Below are positions 16,441-26,339 of a DNA stretch of 64,000 bases, in pieces. Where the stretch lies: positions 1-64,000 of the forward strand of contig JAJPKM010000036.1 of NCBI GenBank assembly GCA_021323735.1, given 5' to 3'. Origin of the DNA: Gammaproteobacteria bacterium (lineage in GTDB: Bacteria; Pseudomonadota; Gammaproteobacteria; Steroidobacterales; Steroidobacteraceae). The notes under the pieces were generated by a model, which was not told where the DNA came from, did not search any database, and saw only the letters and a list, made by a program, of their open reading frames with translations. The first letter of the stretch is position 1; each line of letters opens with the position of its first letter. A program made the position numbers and the translations under genes.

Positions 16441-17634
16441 TCAGGCGGAGCGCACGACTGTTGTCTGTGTGAATCGCCCAAGGGCCTCGGCAATGAGGTC
16501 GATCGCCGCATCGATATCCTCGTCGCGCGAGGTAAATCCGAGGCTAAACCGGATGGACGCTTCCGCGTCATCACTCGACAGGCCGATGGCTTTGAGAACA
16601 TGAGACGGGGCCGGGATGCCCGAGGTGCACGCGGATCCAGTGGACGCGGCTAAGGCAGGTTGCAGGGCGTTGAGAATGTCGTGCGCGGAGAAGCCGTGGA
16701 AGCAGACATTCGCATTGCCGGGATGCCGCCGCTCGGCAGCCGCTCCGTTCACCGTAATGCCCCAAGGGAGGTTCCGCAGTTTCTCCACGAATCTGTCACG
16801 CCGCTTTCGCATCGCCGCCCGCGCCTCGCGCACCTGATCTCCGCGCAGCAATTCTGCCGCCGCTCCCATGCCCACGCATAAGGGCAGCGGTACCGTCCCG
16901 GATCGAAGCCCATTTTGCTGTCCACCGCCGTAGACTAGAGGCTCGATGCGCTCCTGAAGCGCTCGGCGCACATAGAGGACACCGATGCCCGGAGGTCCGA
17001 GCATCTTATGACCGGACAAGCTCACGAGGTCCGCATCTTCTGCGAGCGCGCCAATCTCCATCGCGAGTGGTGCCTGTGCCGCATCGGCGTGAAATACGGC
17101 TCCGGCACTGCGTGCCAGCATCGACAAGCTGCGGACATCCTGAATCGTTCCGATCTCGTTGTTCACCACCATGATCGAGACAGAGAGCACCGAGTCATCC
17201 AGTGCGTCCTCCAGGGCGCGGACCGAGACCCGGCCTTCGGTGTCCACTGGGACGGCTTCGACCCGATAACCGCGATCTTTCAGAGCATCTGCCGCCGCGA
17301 GCACGCTCTTGTGCTCGATCGCGCTCACAAGCACGCGGTTGCGCCGCCGATCGGCGCGACGACCAGCAAGACCCAAGAGCGCGAGGTTGTTCGCCTCGGT
17401 TGCGCCGGACGCGAAGATGATTTCGTCAGCATCGGCCCCGATCAGCGCAGCGATCTGTGCCGCCGAATCGGCCACGGCGCGCGAGCTTTTCCAGCCGACG
17501 GCGTGATCCGCGGAATGCGGGTTGCCGAACTTTGCTCCGAAGTAGGGGATCATTCTCTGCAAAACACGCTCATCGACCGGCGTGGTCGCTTGGTGGTCAA
17601 GGTAGAGAATTTTGCCTTTTCTCATTAAAAACAT
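16441..17634 (-). CDS. sspA: SspA/DndA-type cysteine desulfurase
   Basis: A PLP enzyme of the IscS/NifS class, taking sulfur from L-cysteine to a persulfide for DNA phosphorothioation. YLDHQATTPVDERV opens the domain, FASGATEANNLAL and SLSGHKMLGPPGIG (PLP Lys) follow, and STGSACTSG holds the catalytic Cys. It points away from sspB, the arrangement of known Ssp loci, and about 145 bp separates them. ATG 17634 gives the usual N-terminus; an in-frame ATG at 17721 has a better ribosome site (GGAGA, 8 bases) and would add 29 unrelated residues. Confidence 0.88.
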   Translation of the reverse strand: MFLMRKGKILYLDHQATTPVDERVLQRMIPYFGAKFGNPHSADHAVGWKSSRAVADSAAQIAALIGADADEIIFASGATEANNLALLGLAGRRADRRRNRVLVSAIEHKSVLAAADALKDRGYRVEAVPVDTEGRVSVRALEDALDDSVLSVSIMVVNNEIGTIQDVRSLSMLARSAGAVFHADAAQAPLAMEIGALAEDADLVSLSGHKMLGPPGIGVLYVRRALQERIEPLVYGGGQQNGLRSGTVPLPLCVGMGAAAELLRGDQVREARAAMRKRRDRFVEKLRNLPWGITVNGAAAERRHPGNANVCFHGFSAHDILNALQPALAASTGSACTSGIPAPSHVLKAIGLSSDDAEASIRFSLGFTSRDEDIDAAIDLIAEALGRFTQTTVVRSA

Positions 17635-17778
17635 GGACCTATGCGTCAGGTGAGGCGCAAGCGGAAACGATACACGTCGGGTCGAATCCTGGGGGTAGTC
17701 CTCCAGTTTCAAATTGACCATAACACACGTCTCCGCTAGAGTCGAACTGGAGGCATCATCCAGTAGCCGGGGGAGATC

Positions 17779-18735
17779 ATGTCACGCGGCCCGCTTTATC
17801 AAGACGACTACGCCCCACAGTTTTCGGGCCACGAAACCTTCCCGCTCCGCTACGGGTGGCTGAAGAAGGTCTACGACCGGGTGGCGGAAACCGAAGACAA
17901 CACGAACAACCGCGCGGCCTGTTGGGACGATGACGCGATCGCCCGGTTCGGCGTCGGCAAGAATATGGTCGGCTCCATGCGTCATTGGGCCGAAGCCGCC
18001 GGCATCACGGAAGAACCCGCCCTCAACACGGTGAAGACGACGCGACTCGGGCACCTGCTCTTCGGTCCACGCGGACTCGATCCCTATATGGAGCATCCGG
18101 CGACGCTGTGGCTGATCCATTGGCAGCTCGCCGCGCGCCCGGAAAAAACCACATGGTTCTGGTCATTCAGCCACTATCCAGCGGTTACGTTTGACCGCGA
18201 CGCTCTTATCAAGAAGCTTGAGCGGATCGCGAAGGACCGGGCATGGTCGCGCGTTGCAAGCACGACGATTCGAAACGATGTCGCCTGCTTCATTCGCACT
18301 TATGTTGCCCGATTGCCTTCCGGAAAAGTTGGGCACGACGACGCGCTTGAGTCGCCGTTCACCGAGTTGGGTCTTATTAAGGCGATCGGGAAGAAAGATG
18401 GATTCCGTTTCGTGCGCGGCCCCAAATCTACTTTGGGTAACGGCGTATTCGTCTATTCGCTGCTCGACTTCTGGTCCCGCTATTCAAGCGCGGCGACGCT
18501 GTCCTTTGAAGCCATCGCGCACGCGCCGGGTTCACCGGGCCGCGTCTTCGCCTTCGATGAAAACGATGTTGCGGCCCGCCTTGCGCTTCTTGACGAGGTA
18601 ACACGCGGCACACTCCGCTGGTCCGAATCCGCCGGACTGAAACAGGTCGTCCGAACGGTTGAGCTCAACGACGACGCGAAGCTTCTGCATGTGCCTGCGG
18701 ACTACGGGTCGCTCGCCACACAGGAGGCCGCCTGA
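17779..18735 (+). CDS. sspB: SspB (DUF4007 protein)
   Basis: A 318-residue DUF4007 protein. FSGHETFPLRYGWLKKVYD and FGVGKNMVGSMRHWAEAAGI are the family signature. In the characterised SspABCD system the DUF4007 subunit SspB is the DNA nickase that opens one strand before sulfur insertion; this role is taken from the family, and no nuclease motif was identified here. It follows GGGGGAGATC and ends with a 1-base overlap (TGATG) onto sspC, a tight operon. Confidence 0.85.
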   Translation: MSRGPLYQDDYAPQFSGHETFPLRYGWLKKVYDRVAETEDNTNNRAACWDDDAIARFGVGKNMVGSMRHWAEAAGITEEPALNTVKTTRLGHLLFGPRGLDPYMEHPATLWLIHWQLAARPEKTTWFWSFSHYPAVTFDRDALIKKLERIAKDRAWSRVASTTIRNDVACFIRTYVARLPSGKVGHDDALESPFTELGLIKAIGKKDGFRFVRGPKSTLGNGVFVYSLLDFWSRYSSAATLSFEAIAHAPGSPGRVFAFDENDVAARLALLDEVTRGTLRWSESAGLKQVVRTVELNDDAKLLHVPADYGSLATQEAA

Positions 18736-21700
18736 TGCCCTTGAACGAACGCGTCAAGATTGCTCGCCGGTTTCTCCGGTCCATCCGCATTGACTCCGAT
18801 CTCGGCGAAGCCTCCGCGCTTGAGGGGTTCATCTGTCCCCAATCATCCGCCGACGTACTCATGACACTGGCGCGCCATATCTCCGAGACAGGGCAAGGCG
18901 CCTTCACGTGGACCGGCCCTTACGGGAGCGGCAAGTCGAGTCTCGTTGTCGCGCTGAGCGCGTTGCTCAACGGCAATCCGGGCTTGCAAAAGGAAGCGGC
19001 GCGAATATTCGGCAAGCCTCTCACCAAAACCATGTGGGACGCACTGCCGACTGGAACGAAGGGGTGGCGCATCGTTCCAGTAGTCGGACGGCGGGACACG
19101 CCCGTCACCGTGATCGGCGATGCGATCAAGGATGCCGGAATCGTCTCGCGGTCCCCGCGCGGCGGATGGAACGAGCGCATCCTCATTGCCACGCTCACCG
19201 AAGCGGCGGCCTTTCGGCCCAAAGTACATGGCGGTCTCATTCTCTTCATCGACGAGATGGGTAAGCTGCTCGAAGCAGCGGCACAGGACGGCTCCGACAT
19301 CTACATCCTCCAGGAACTCGCCGAGGCCGCGTCCCGCAGCAAAGGGCGTCTGATTGTCGTTGGCGTGTTGCATCAGGCGTTTGAGGAATACGCGCACCGC
19401 CTGTCGCATCAGATGCGCGATGAATGGGCCAAGATTCAGGGCCGTTTCATCGACCTCGTGGTCGATACAGCCGGCGAGGAGCAGATCGACCTGATTGCGC
19501 GAGCAATCGAAAGCGACCATCGCCCCCGCGAGCTGGGCAAGCTCTCAACACTGGTCGCCAAGCACGCGCGGCGCGAGCGAGGCACCGAGGATGCCTCGCG
19601 GATCGCGTCCATGATCGAACACTGCTGGCCGCTGCATCCGGTCGTCGCGTGCCTGCTCGGACCGATTTCGCGGCGGCGGTTCGGACAAAACCAGCGGAGC
19701 ATTTTCGGCTTTCTCAATTCCGCCGAACCGAACGGCTTCCAGAACTTCCTGAACCATGCCGGTGCCGCGGAACTCTACGGACCGGACCGCCTGTGGGACT
19801 ACCTGCGGGCGAATCTCGAGCCCTCCATCCTTGCATCACCCGATGGCCACCGTTGGGCGTTGGCCGCGGAGGCCTTGGAGCGCTGCGAAGCGATCGGTGG
19901 CGGTGCGCTTCATATCAAATTGTTGAAGGCCATCGGCGTGATCGACCTGTTCAAGGAGCGATCCGGCCTCGTCGCAAGTTTCGAGTTACTGTGCGCCTCA
20001 TTTTCCGACACGCCAGCCAAGCAAATCAAGGAAGCCCTGGCGAAACTTGATGAATGGTCGTTCACAATCTTCAGGAAGTTTCAGGACGCACATGCCATCT
20101 ATGCAGGCAGCGACTTCGATATCGAAAAAGCTGTCCGTGCGGCGCTCGACCAGATTGATACCGTTGACTTCAAGCTGCTTAAAGACCTTGCCGGCCTTCA
20201 GCCGGTTCTAGCCAAGCGCCACTACCACGAAACGGGCGCGATGCGCTGGTTCGATGTCAACTTGGTTCCGGTCAATGAAGTCGTGAATGCCGCCACGCAC
20301 TTCAAGCCAGAGAACGGCGCCATCGGGCAGTTTCTGCTCGCGATACCGACCGAGAATGAAAGCGAGGAGCACGCGCAGGATCTTTGCCGGAAAGCGGCGC
20401 GTCACAGTGAGTCGTGGGACATCATCGTCGGCATTTCCAAACGGTCCTGGGCCATCGTGCCCCTCGCGCGCGAGCTGTTCGCGCTGGAAGCCGTCAGCAA
20501 CCATCCTGATCTGGCCGGTGATTCCGTCGCGCGGCGGGAAGTACATGCGCGTCTTGCCGCGCTTCAGTCTCTCGTGGAGGCGGAATTGCACCGAGCTTTC
20601 GATGCGGCGCTCTGGTTTCAGAAAAATTATCAGCCCAAGCGCCACCGACAGGCCGACCTAAACGCGATTGCCTCCGACCTTGCGGGCCATCGCTTCGCTC
20701 AATGTCCGCGTCTTAACAACGAACTTCTAAACCGGCAGAAACCGTCGAGTAACGCTATCGCCGCGCAGAATATCTTGCTAAAAGACATGGTGCTCAAGGA
20801 AGGACAGCGGCGCCTTGGCATTGAAGGGTTTCCAGCGCAGGGTGGATTGTTCGCATCCATCCTCGAATCCACAGGTCTTTACAGCGAGAAAGGTGGAGCC
20901 TGGCGATTTGTCCCGCCGCCATCCGGCGACTCCGATACGTTCCGGCTTTCGCCGATCTGGGAGGCTGCCTTCGACTTCGTGCGTCAGCACCGCGACCGGA
21001 CGATTGCGATTGCTGAGCTGTTCGATCTGTGGCGTCAGCCGCCCTTCGGTGTGAAGGATGGCCTCATGCCCATCGTCGCCGTTGCGTTCATCCTATCTCA
21101 GCGCGACAAGCTTGCGATTTACCGCGAGGGAATCTTCCGCGCGAAGTTCGACGACGTGGATGTCGATTATCTGGCGAAGGACCCGGCCTCCATCCAGTTG
21201 CGCTGGATGGATTTGACCGCCATATCGCGCAGCCTGCTCTCCGGCATGGCCGAAGTTGTGCGCGACCTGGACAGCAACAATACGCTCGTGCATCTTGAGC
21301 CTATCGACGTTGCGCGGGGCCTTGTTGCCATCTACGACCAGTTGCCGGAGTGGACCAAGCGGACGATGCGCCTATCGGCAAACGCCGTTCGCGTCCGCGA
21401 CATCTTTAAGCGGGCGAAGGACCCGAACAAGTTCCTGTTTGATGACATCCCCGGCACGCTCGGTGAGGATATGTCGCGCGCGACCGCCAAGAGCCTCGGA
21501 GGCGTCGTCGCCAGCGTGCGCGACGGGCTCGAAGAGCTGGTCAATGCGTATCCGTCGATGCTCCGACGTCTGCGCGACATCATGCTCTCCGAATTGCAGG
21601 TTCCGAATGTCGGCCCGCAGTCTCTTGCGGAATTGCGGGAGCGAGCCGAGAACATCCGCGAGCTCTCCGGCGATTTCAGGCTCGAAGCTTTTGTGGGACG

Positions 21701-22127
21701 GCTCTCTCAGTTCGACGGGAAGGACGAGACCTTCGAGGGCATCGCGAGCCTTGCCGCCAACAAGCCGCCGCGCGATTGGGTCGATCCCGATCTGGACCAG
21801 TCCGCCATTGAAGTCGCGGACCTCGCGCAGAAGTTCCTGCGAGCGGAGACCTACGCGCGCGTCAAAGGACGCCCGGAAAAGAGGCAGGCACTCGCGGTCG
21901 TCATCGGCATGAACGGCCGTCCTGCTCCGATACTCGAAGAGTTTGCTGTCGCTGAATCTGATCGCGCGGAGGTCAACGAGCTGATCGAGCGTGCCTCGCT
22001 CGCGCTCGAAGAATCCGATACCAAGCGCCGGAGCATCATCCTGGCCGCGCTCGCCGAACTGAGCGCGCGGTATATGCGCGCGCCGGCAGCAGCGACAGAG
22101 AACGGGAAAGGACGGGTGGTGTCCTGA
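18735..22127 (+). CDS. sspC: SspC, large P-loop ATPase
   Basis: A 1130-residue ATPase. Walker A is GPYGSGKSS at 61-69, and the probable Walker B is GGLILFIDEMGKLLE (acidic pair at 174-175). Beyond about residue 400 it is a long helical region without recognised domains. In known systems SspC supplies ATPase activity needed for phosphorothioation. Its general layout also resembles BREX BrxC/PglY-type ATPases. Coupled at both ends: TGATG with sspB and a one-base overlap with sspD. Confidence 0.85.
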   Translation: MPLNERVKIARRFLRSIRIDSDLGEASALEGFICPQSSADVLMTLARHISETGQGAFTWTGPYGSGKSSLVVALSALLNGNPGLQKEAARIFGKPLTKTMWDALPTGTKGWRIVPVVGRRDTPVTVIGDAIKDAGIVSRSPRGGWNERILIATLTEAAAFRPKVHGGLILFIDEMGKLLEAAAQDGSDIYILQELAEAASRSKGRLIVVGVLHQAFEEYAHRLSHQMRDEWAKIQGRFIDLVVDTAGEEQIDLIARAIESDHRPRELGKLSTLVAKHARRERGTEDASRIASMIEHCWPLHPVVACLLGPISRRRFGQNQRSIFGFLNSAEPNGFQNFLNHAGAAELYGPDRLWDYLRANLEPSILASPDGHRWALAAEALERCEAIGGGALHIKLLKAIGVIDLFKERSGLVASFELLCASFSDTPAKQIKEALAKLDEWSFTIFRKFQDAHAIYAGSDFDIEKAVRAALDQIDTVDFKLLKDLAGLQPVLAKRHYHETGAMRWFDVNLVPVNEVVNAATHFKPENGAIGQFLLAIPTENESEEHAQDLCRKAARHSESWDIIVGISKRSWAIVPLARELFALEAVSNHPDLAGDSVARREVHARLAALQSLVEAELHRAFDAALWFQKNYQPKRHRQADLNAIASDLAGHRFAQCPRLNNELLNRQKPSSNAIAAQNILLKDMVLKEGQRRLGIEGFPAQGGLFASILESTGLYSEKGGAWRFVPPPSGDSDTFRLSPIWEAAFDFVRQHRDRTIAIAELFDLWRQPPFGVKDGLMPIVAVAFILSQRDKLAIYREGIFRAKFDDVDVDYLAKDPASIQLRWMDLTAISRSLLSGMAEVVRDLDSNNTLVHLEPIDVARGLVAIYDQLPEWTKRTMRLSANAVRVRDIFKRAKDPNKFLFDDIPGTLGEDMSRATAKSLGGVVASVRDGLEELVNAYPSMLRRLRDIMLSELQVPNVGPQSLAELRERAENIRELSGDFRLEAFVGRLSQFDGKDETFEGIASLAANKPPRDWVDPDLDQSAIEVADLAQKFLRAETYARVKGRPEKRQALAVVIGMNGRPAPILEEFAVAESDRAEVNELIERASLALEESDTKRRSIILAALAELSARYMRAPAAATENGKGRVVS

Positions 22128-22963
22128 TGACGGGACAGGTAAAGCACGTTCTCGGCTTATCGGGCGGACGCGACAGCGCCGCGCTCGCCGTGTACATGCG
22201 TCAGCACTTCCCGGAGCTAGCGATCGAGTACTTTTTCACCGACACGGGAAAGGAGCTCCCGGAGGTTTACGAGTATCTGGGTCGGCTCGAAGGGTTTCTC
22301 GGACGGCAGATACTGCGTCTGAACCCGGACCGCGATTTTGACTTCTGGCTCAAACAGTACAACGACTTTCTACCCTCACCGCAAAGCCGTTGGTGCACGC
22401 GGCAGCTCAAGCTGCGTCCCTTCGAGCGCTGGCTGCGACCGATGCTCGCAGATGGCGCTACAATCTACAGCTACGTTGCGATCCGCGGTGACGAAGAGTA
22501 TCGCAACGGGTACGCCTCCAAGCATGACCGGCTCGTCGTGAAGATGCCTTTCAAGGAAGCCGGGATTGACAAGGCCGGCGTTCTTGGAATCCTGGATTCC
22601 GCCGGGCTTGGGTTGCCGAAATACTATTCATGGCGAACGCGCAGCGGCTGCACCTTCTGTTTCTTTCAACAGAAGATCGAGTGGGTGCGTTTGCGCGAAG
22701 AGCACCCGGACGCCTATGCGGAAGCGAAGGCTTACGAGAAGGATGCCGTCGCACATGGTTCGCCCTTCACCTGGAGCCAGGGGGAGTCACTCGACGACCT
22801 TGAATGTCCGGATCGCATCGCGCAGATCAAGCGGGATCACGCCGAGAAAGTGGTCCGCGTCCGCGCGAAGATGCTCCCCAATCCGCTTCGACCGGACGAA
22901 GAACCGCTCGATATCGACGATCTCTACGGGAAAGCGAAAGTCTGTCTGGCCTGTCACAAATAG
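22127..22963 (+). CDS. sspD: SspD/DndC-like PAPS-reductase-family protein
   Basis: A 278-residue PP-loop ATP pyrophosphatase. The P-loop-like motif is LSGGRDSAAL (SGGRDS 12-17), as in PAPS reductases and DndC. Cysteines at 90, 175, 178 and the C-terminal CLACHK (273, 276) could bind an Fe-S cluster. It should adenylate or otherwise activate the DNA or carry sulfur from SspA. Last gene of sspBCD, 24 bases from the convergent nuclease gene. Confidence 0.88.
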   Translation: MTGQVKHVLGLSGGRDSAALAVYMRQHFPELAIEYFFTDTGKELPEVYEYLGRLEGFLGRQILRLNPDRDFDFWLKQYNDFLPSPQSRWCTRQLKLRPFERWLRPMLADGATIYSYVAIRGDEEYRNGYASKHDRLVVKMPFKEAGIDKAGVLGILDSAGLGLPKYYSWRTRSGCTFCFFQQKIEWVRLREEHPDAYAEAKAYEKDAVAHGSPFTWSQGESLDDLECPDRIAQIKRDHAEKVVRVRAKMLPNPLRPDEEPLDIDDLYGKAKVCLACHK

Positions 22964-22987
22964 CTTGCGCCGCTCGTTACTGCGCGG

Positions 22988-24448
22988 TCATGCCGCAGGC
23001 TTGAGCCGCACAAGATTCGGATAACGATTCGCAATATCCGGATGCCGCCGGAGCCTTTCTTCAATTTGCCTTGCTTCCCACCAATCTGTAGAGGGGCCAA
23101 GTTTTTCCCGCATATCTTCTAGGTAGTCAACAACCGCAGTCGTAACGCGAGGATAGGCAATTAGAAGGAAGCCCCGCGCCCCGTATCGGTCGAGAGTATC
23201 CCGAATGTCCTGTACATCGCGCTTCCCAACTGATTTGGATCGCGATTTAACTTGTGCAATGACCCTGATTGATTGGCTGCGCGCTCGTTGATCGCTTTCG
23301 GAGTCATGCGGCGAGGGAACGAGCCAGTCAATCAGAATGTCTCTTCCGCCGTCTCTGTCATTCACACTTCCAACCGCCTTCGCACGGAGAACACCAGGTT
23401 CGCGTTCAAGCAAGTCTACGCAGGCACTTTCGAGATCCCCTGGATCTACGGGGGTCAGCCACTCAACAAAACTCTCCGAGAAGAAAACACCGTTCTCACG
23501 TTTGCGGCGATTCAAGAAAAGTTGGCGCTCCCGTTCATAGATTTCTCGACCGCAATTAGCCCTAATTGCGAGGAGGGTTTTGCTTCCAAGCACAATGCAG
23601 TGGCTATCTATCGGCAGTAGCCATGCCTCTTCCGGTGAATCGCCGATCCGGAGCAGCAGTCTTTTGGCTTTCGAAATTGCGCTTTTCGGCACGGCATTTG
23701 GAATGCCGTTGGCGAAAACCACGAGCGCCTTTTCTCCGACAACGGTACTAGGTCGAAACGGGGCAAGAATGGACTTTAAGACCGTCAGTCGGCGTTTCGC
23801 CATTCTGACGATCGTTACCCCTTTCTTGTGTGACGCGAAGTAAATCCAAAGTGGATGCTTTCTTGCATTGAGCTGTGCATCGTCTGGTTGGCCCAGATCG
23901 CGCATCACAGGCGTAACCCAGTCCGGCATGCACTCCGTCGTAGTACGAGTCGATAGCAGATCAACGCGTTCAATCCGACTCCATTCGAAGACGCTATCGA
24001 GCAAATGAAATCCAAAGGCGGTCCACGCGTTCATCGCGTTGCGCGCGTCAACAAAGCTATCCACCGTGATTGCCCAGGGGCACTGTTGAAGATGAATAAA
24101 ACGACCGCTCAGTTCGCCCCTCGGGCCGAACTCGTTAGGCTCGTCTATCAGGTACGGGGAAGCCAATCCGAACGCACGCAGCAGCGATGCCCATGCGAGC
24201 GAGAACACGTCATGAATATCGGTGCGTTCACCTTCGAACTGCCAGCTGGATGTCCGAACGTATCCCCATAGAGAGGGCTGCTCTTCCGGGCCGCCTATCC
24301 CGGGAGTCTCCATCAACCGAAATGGCTCGTGCGTTTGCGCGGCGCAAGCAAATGCGGGCGGCCTCCGGAGCGTTTCCATCCCACCGCGGTGAAGCGCTGC
24401 AACGGCATGACGAAGAAGGCTGCTCCCGTCGTCATCACTCATCGGCAT
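22988..24448 (-). CDS. Mrr-like PD-(D/E)XK nuclease, third gene of kinase-receiver module
   Basis: A 486-residue protein. Residues 1-310 form an unrecognised domain (WGYVRTSSWQFEGE, DSVFEWSRIERVDLL). Residues 325-445 look like an Mrr-type restriction endonuclease fold: helix LESACVDLLE with a candidate motif-I Glu (E340), DGGRDILIDW (D370) and VIAQVKSRSK (Q399-K401), then the helix-strand GKRDVQDIRDTL and GFLLIAYPRVT. The D-xn-QxK spacing is right for cleavage of phosphodiester DNA. ATG overlaps the end of the receiver gene by 14 bases. It faces sspD tail to tail. Likely the effector of the module. Confidence 0.7.
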   Translation of the reverse strand: MPMSDDDGSSLLRHAVAALHRGGMETLRRPPAFACAAQTHEPFRLMETPGIGGPEEQPSLWGYVRTSSWQFEGERTDIHDVFSLAWASLLRAFGLASPYLIDEPNEFGPRGELSGRFIHLQQCPWAITVDSFVDARNAMNAWTAFGFHLLDSVFEWSRIERVDLLSTRTTTECMPDWVTPVMRDLGQPDDAQLNARKHPLWIYFASHKKGVTIVRMAKRRLTVLKSILAPFRPSTVVGEKALVVFANGIPNAVPKSAISKAKRLLLRIGDSPEEAWLLPIDSHCIVLGSKTLLAIRANCGREIYERERQLFLNRRKRENGVFFSESFVEWLTPVDPGDLESACVDLLEREPGVLRAKAVGSVNDRDGGRDILIDWLVPSPHDSESDQRARSQSIRVIAQVKSRSKSVGKRDVQDIRDTLDRYGARGFLLIAYPRVTTAVVDYLEDMREKLGPSTDWWEARQIEERLRRHPDIANRYPNLVRLKPAA

Positions 24449-26339
24449 CAGGACTCAAGTCGGAAATCTTCAATACAAAAGGTGTATTACGTCGATTTCC
24501 ACTAACGGCATCACCTTCATTCACGCCCTCATTTCTCACGACATGAATAAGAACGCGTGCCCCGTCGCTGCTCTTCTCTTCCTGCCATTTGCCAGCTTTC
24601 TGAGGTGCTTCGACGAGACCCCGCTCAAAGCGAGAAAAGAATTCGAAGTCGCTTTGCATCGCTGCGAGGTTTTCTCGGGCGCTCGTATAAACAGCGTCGG
24701 CCGCCAAGGTTCGAACGGTCTTTCGGAACGCATCACACGCTGCTTCTCCAAGGACCAGGTGTTCAACTTTCTTTGAGTCTTGATCGCGGCCGACAAAGCC
24801 CACGGCGCTGGCCAGAGGATCGATGGCAATTGAGCGCGCAGTAGCTTCTGGGGAAACCATAAACAGCGTAAGCGTGACAGGAAAGGTCGCGGGAGGATTC
24901 GCCGTTTGACCAATTCGTCCCATATCGGCGAGCAACGATTGCTGAAGCTCTACGGCATACAACTCGCGCATTCGGCCAATTCGCTCATACTTTCCGCCGG
25001 CACGCAGATCCTCACAAATTGAGTCGTAGGGGATGACGGTCCGTCGCTTCGGCGCCCACTTAATCCAAGAAAACGCTCCATCCGCAGCCCTAAATACGGG
25101 AGTCTTATTACCCATACTCGTTCCGTAGGTCCAGTCCGCTGCGGATAAAAGCTTCAGCGTGCCGGGCAGGATCAGAACGCCCTCGGCTCTGGTGCCCCGG
25201 ACAAGATCACAAGCAGGTGTGACAATGACAAAGACATTCTCTGTTGGAGTCTGGGAAGCCGCGTCCTTGAGGCGTATTACGTCGCCGATTTGGAGCTGAA
25301 CAAGATTGTTGCCTTTCGAAAGGTCTAAGCGTTCAACATGCTGATAGATCATCCGATGCACTAAATCCTGCAAATTTGGCGACCCCGTCAAATGCGGGGG
25401 CGGGTATCTTCGTAGATCAATCTTATTTAGTTCTTTTGCGGCAAGGATGGTGCCCCGGTCACCTTCTATCTGATGCTGCAACACCCGATCAGCAATATCG
25501 AGCAAGTATTCGCCGAGCGACTGCCCTTCAAAATCGAGAAGCAAAGCCTGTACCTGCGCTAGATCTGGCAAGTCGAGCCGACGCAGAAGCTGAACGAACT
25601 CTTTGCGAACCCGATCAAGGCCGCTGTCCCATGCGTGGACGAACGCCGCAATACGCTTTGCATCTTCATAGTGATTTGCCAAACGCCAGAGTAGCGTCTC
25701 TAGCACTTCAGAGTTAGCAAGATCAGCCTTACTTACAACTCTAAATGTGGAGCCAAGTAGCCCCGCGGCATCCCGAAACTCGTTCTTCCGCTCCAATAAC
25801 CGCGAGCTGCGCGACATAAGGACGACGAGTGGAGGCGATGCATGTCGACTATCCATAATCTCCATTACCCGTCGAATTGCACGCTGGAGATCAGCTTCTG
25901 TTTGCTGATGACCTAGGAATAGATCGACAAATAGCAAGTCCGCCGCCTTCGCATCGTCCGTGAGTTCTCGCCCCATTCTCGCGCATGTCAGATCGAGGGC
26001 TTCCAGCGCCGCGACAAGGGAATTCAGCGTGGTCAGTTCTGTCGCGTTTGTGGTCTCGTAGTCCAGAAAGAGAGCGGTGGCCGCTGGCAGGGCATTCTTG
26101 TTGTTCCATAGAACTTCGACGAACGGTTGTGAGGTTTGCAACTCCTCGCGTCCCGTTGTCTCGTAGGCTGGAAAAAGCCCGGCGAGCTGCGCGTGCCCTG
26201 CTTCGCCAAGGTCATCGAAGAATGTCGACCAACCGGCGTCACTCAGTTCGTCTGTGCGTGGTACAACGTCGAAGACGTCATCAATCACGGCAACGCGCCT
26301 GACGTGCGTTTCTTCCAGGAGCGCTCGCAACGCTGTCAT
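24435..26339 (-). CDS. Receiver-domain protein with C-terminal unknown domain
   Basis: A 634-residue protein. The N-terminus is a receiver-like fold with the expected residues: acidic pair D20-D21 (VAVIDDVFDV), phosphoacceptor D139 (LLFVDLFLGH), S176 (LVVLMSRSS) and K204 (VVSKAD). About 110 residues separate the acidic pair from D139, versus about 40 in ordinary receivers, so a domain is inserted. The C-terminal half (about 335-600) contains QLQIGDVIRLKDA and VFVIVTPACDLVRG, which I do not recognise as a DNA-binding output. Its ATG overlaps the kinase stop by 4 bases. Confidence 0.75.
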   Translation of the reverse strand: MTALRALLEETHVRRVAVIDDVFDVVPRTDELSDAGWSTFFDDLGEAGHAQLAGLFPAYETTGREELQTSQPFVEVLWNNKNALPAATALFLDYETTNATELTTLNSLVAALEALDLTCARMGRELTDDAKAADLLFVDLFLGHQQTEADLQRAIRRVMEIMDSRHASPPLVVLMSRSSRLLERKNEFRDAAGLLGSTFRVVSKADLANSEVLETLLWRLANHYEDAKRIAAFVHAWDSGLDRVRKEFVQLLRRLDLPDLAQVQALLLDFEGQSLGEYLLDIADRVLQHQIEGDRGTILAAKELNKIDLRRYPPPHLTGSPNLQDLVHRMIYQHVERLDLSKGNNLVQLQIGDVIRLKDAASQTPTENVFVIVTPACDLVRGTRAEGVLILPGTLKLLSAADWTYGTSMGNKTPVFRAADGAFSWIKWAPKRRTVIPYDSICEDLRAGGKYERIGRMRELYAVELQQSLLADMGRIGQTANPPATFPVTLTLFMVSPEATARSIAIDPLASAVGFVGRDQDSKKVEHLVLGEAACDAFRKTVRTLAADAVYTSARENLAAMQSDFEFFSRFERGLVEAPQKAGKWQEEKSSDGARVLIHVVRNEGVNEGDAVSGNRRNTPFVLKISDLSPDADE

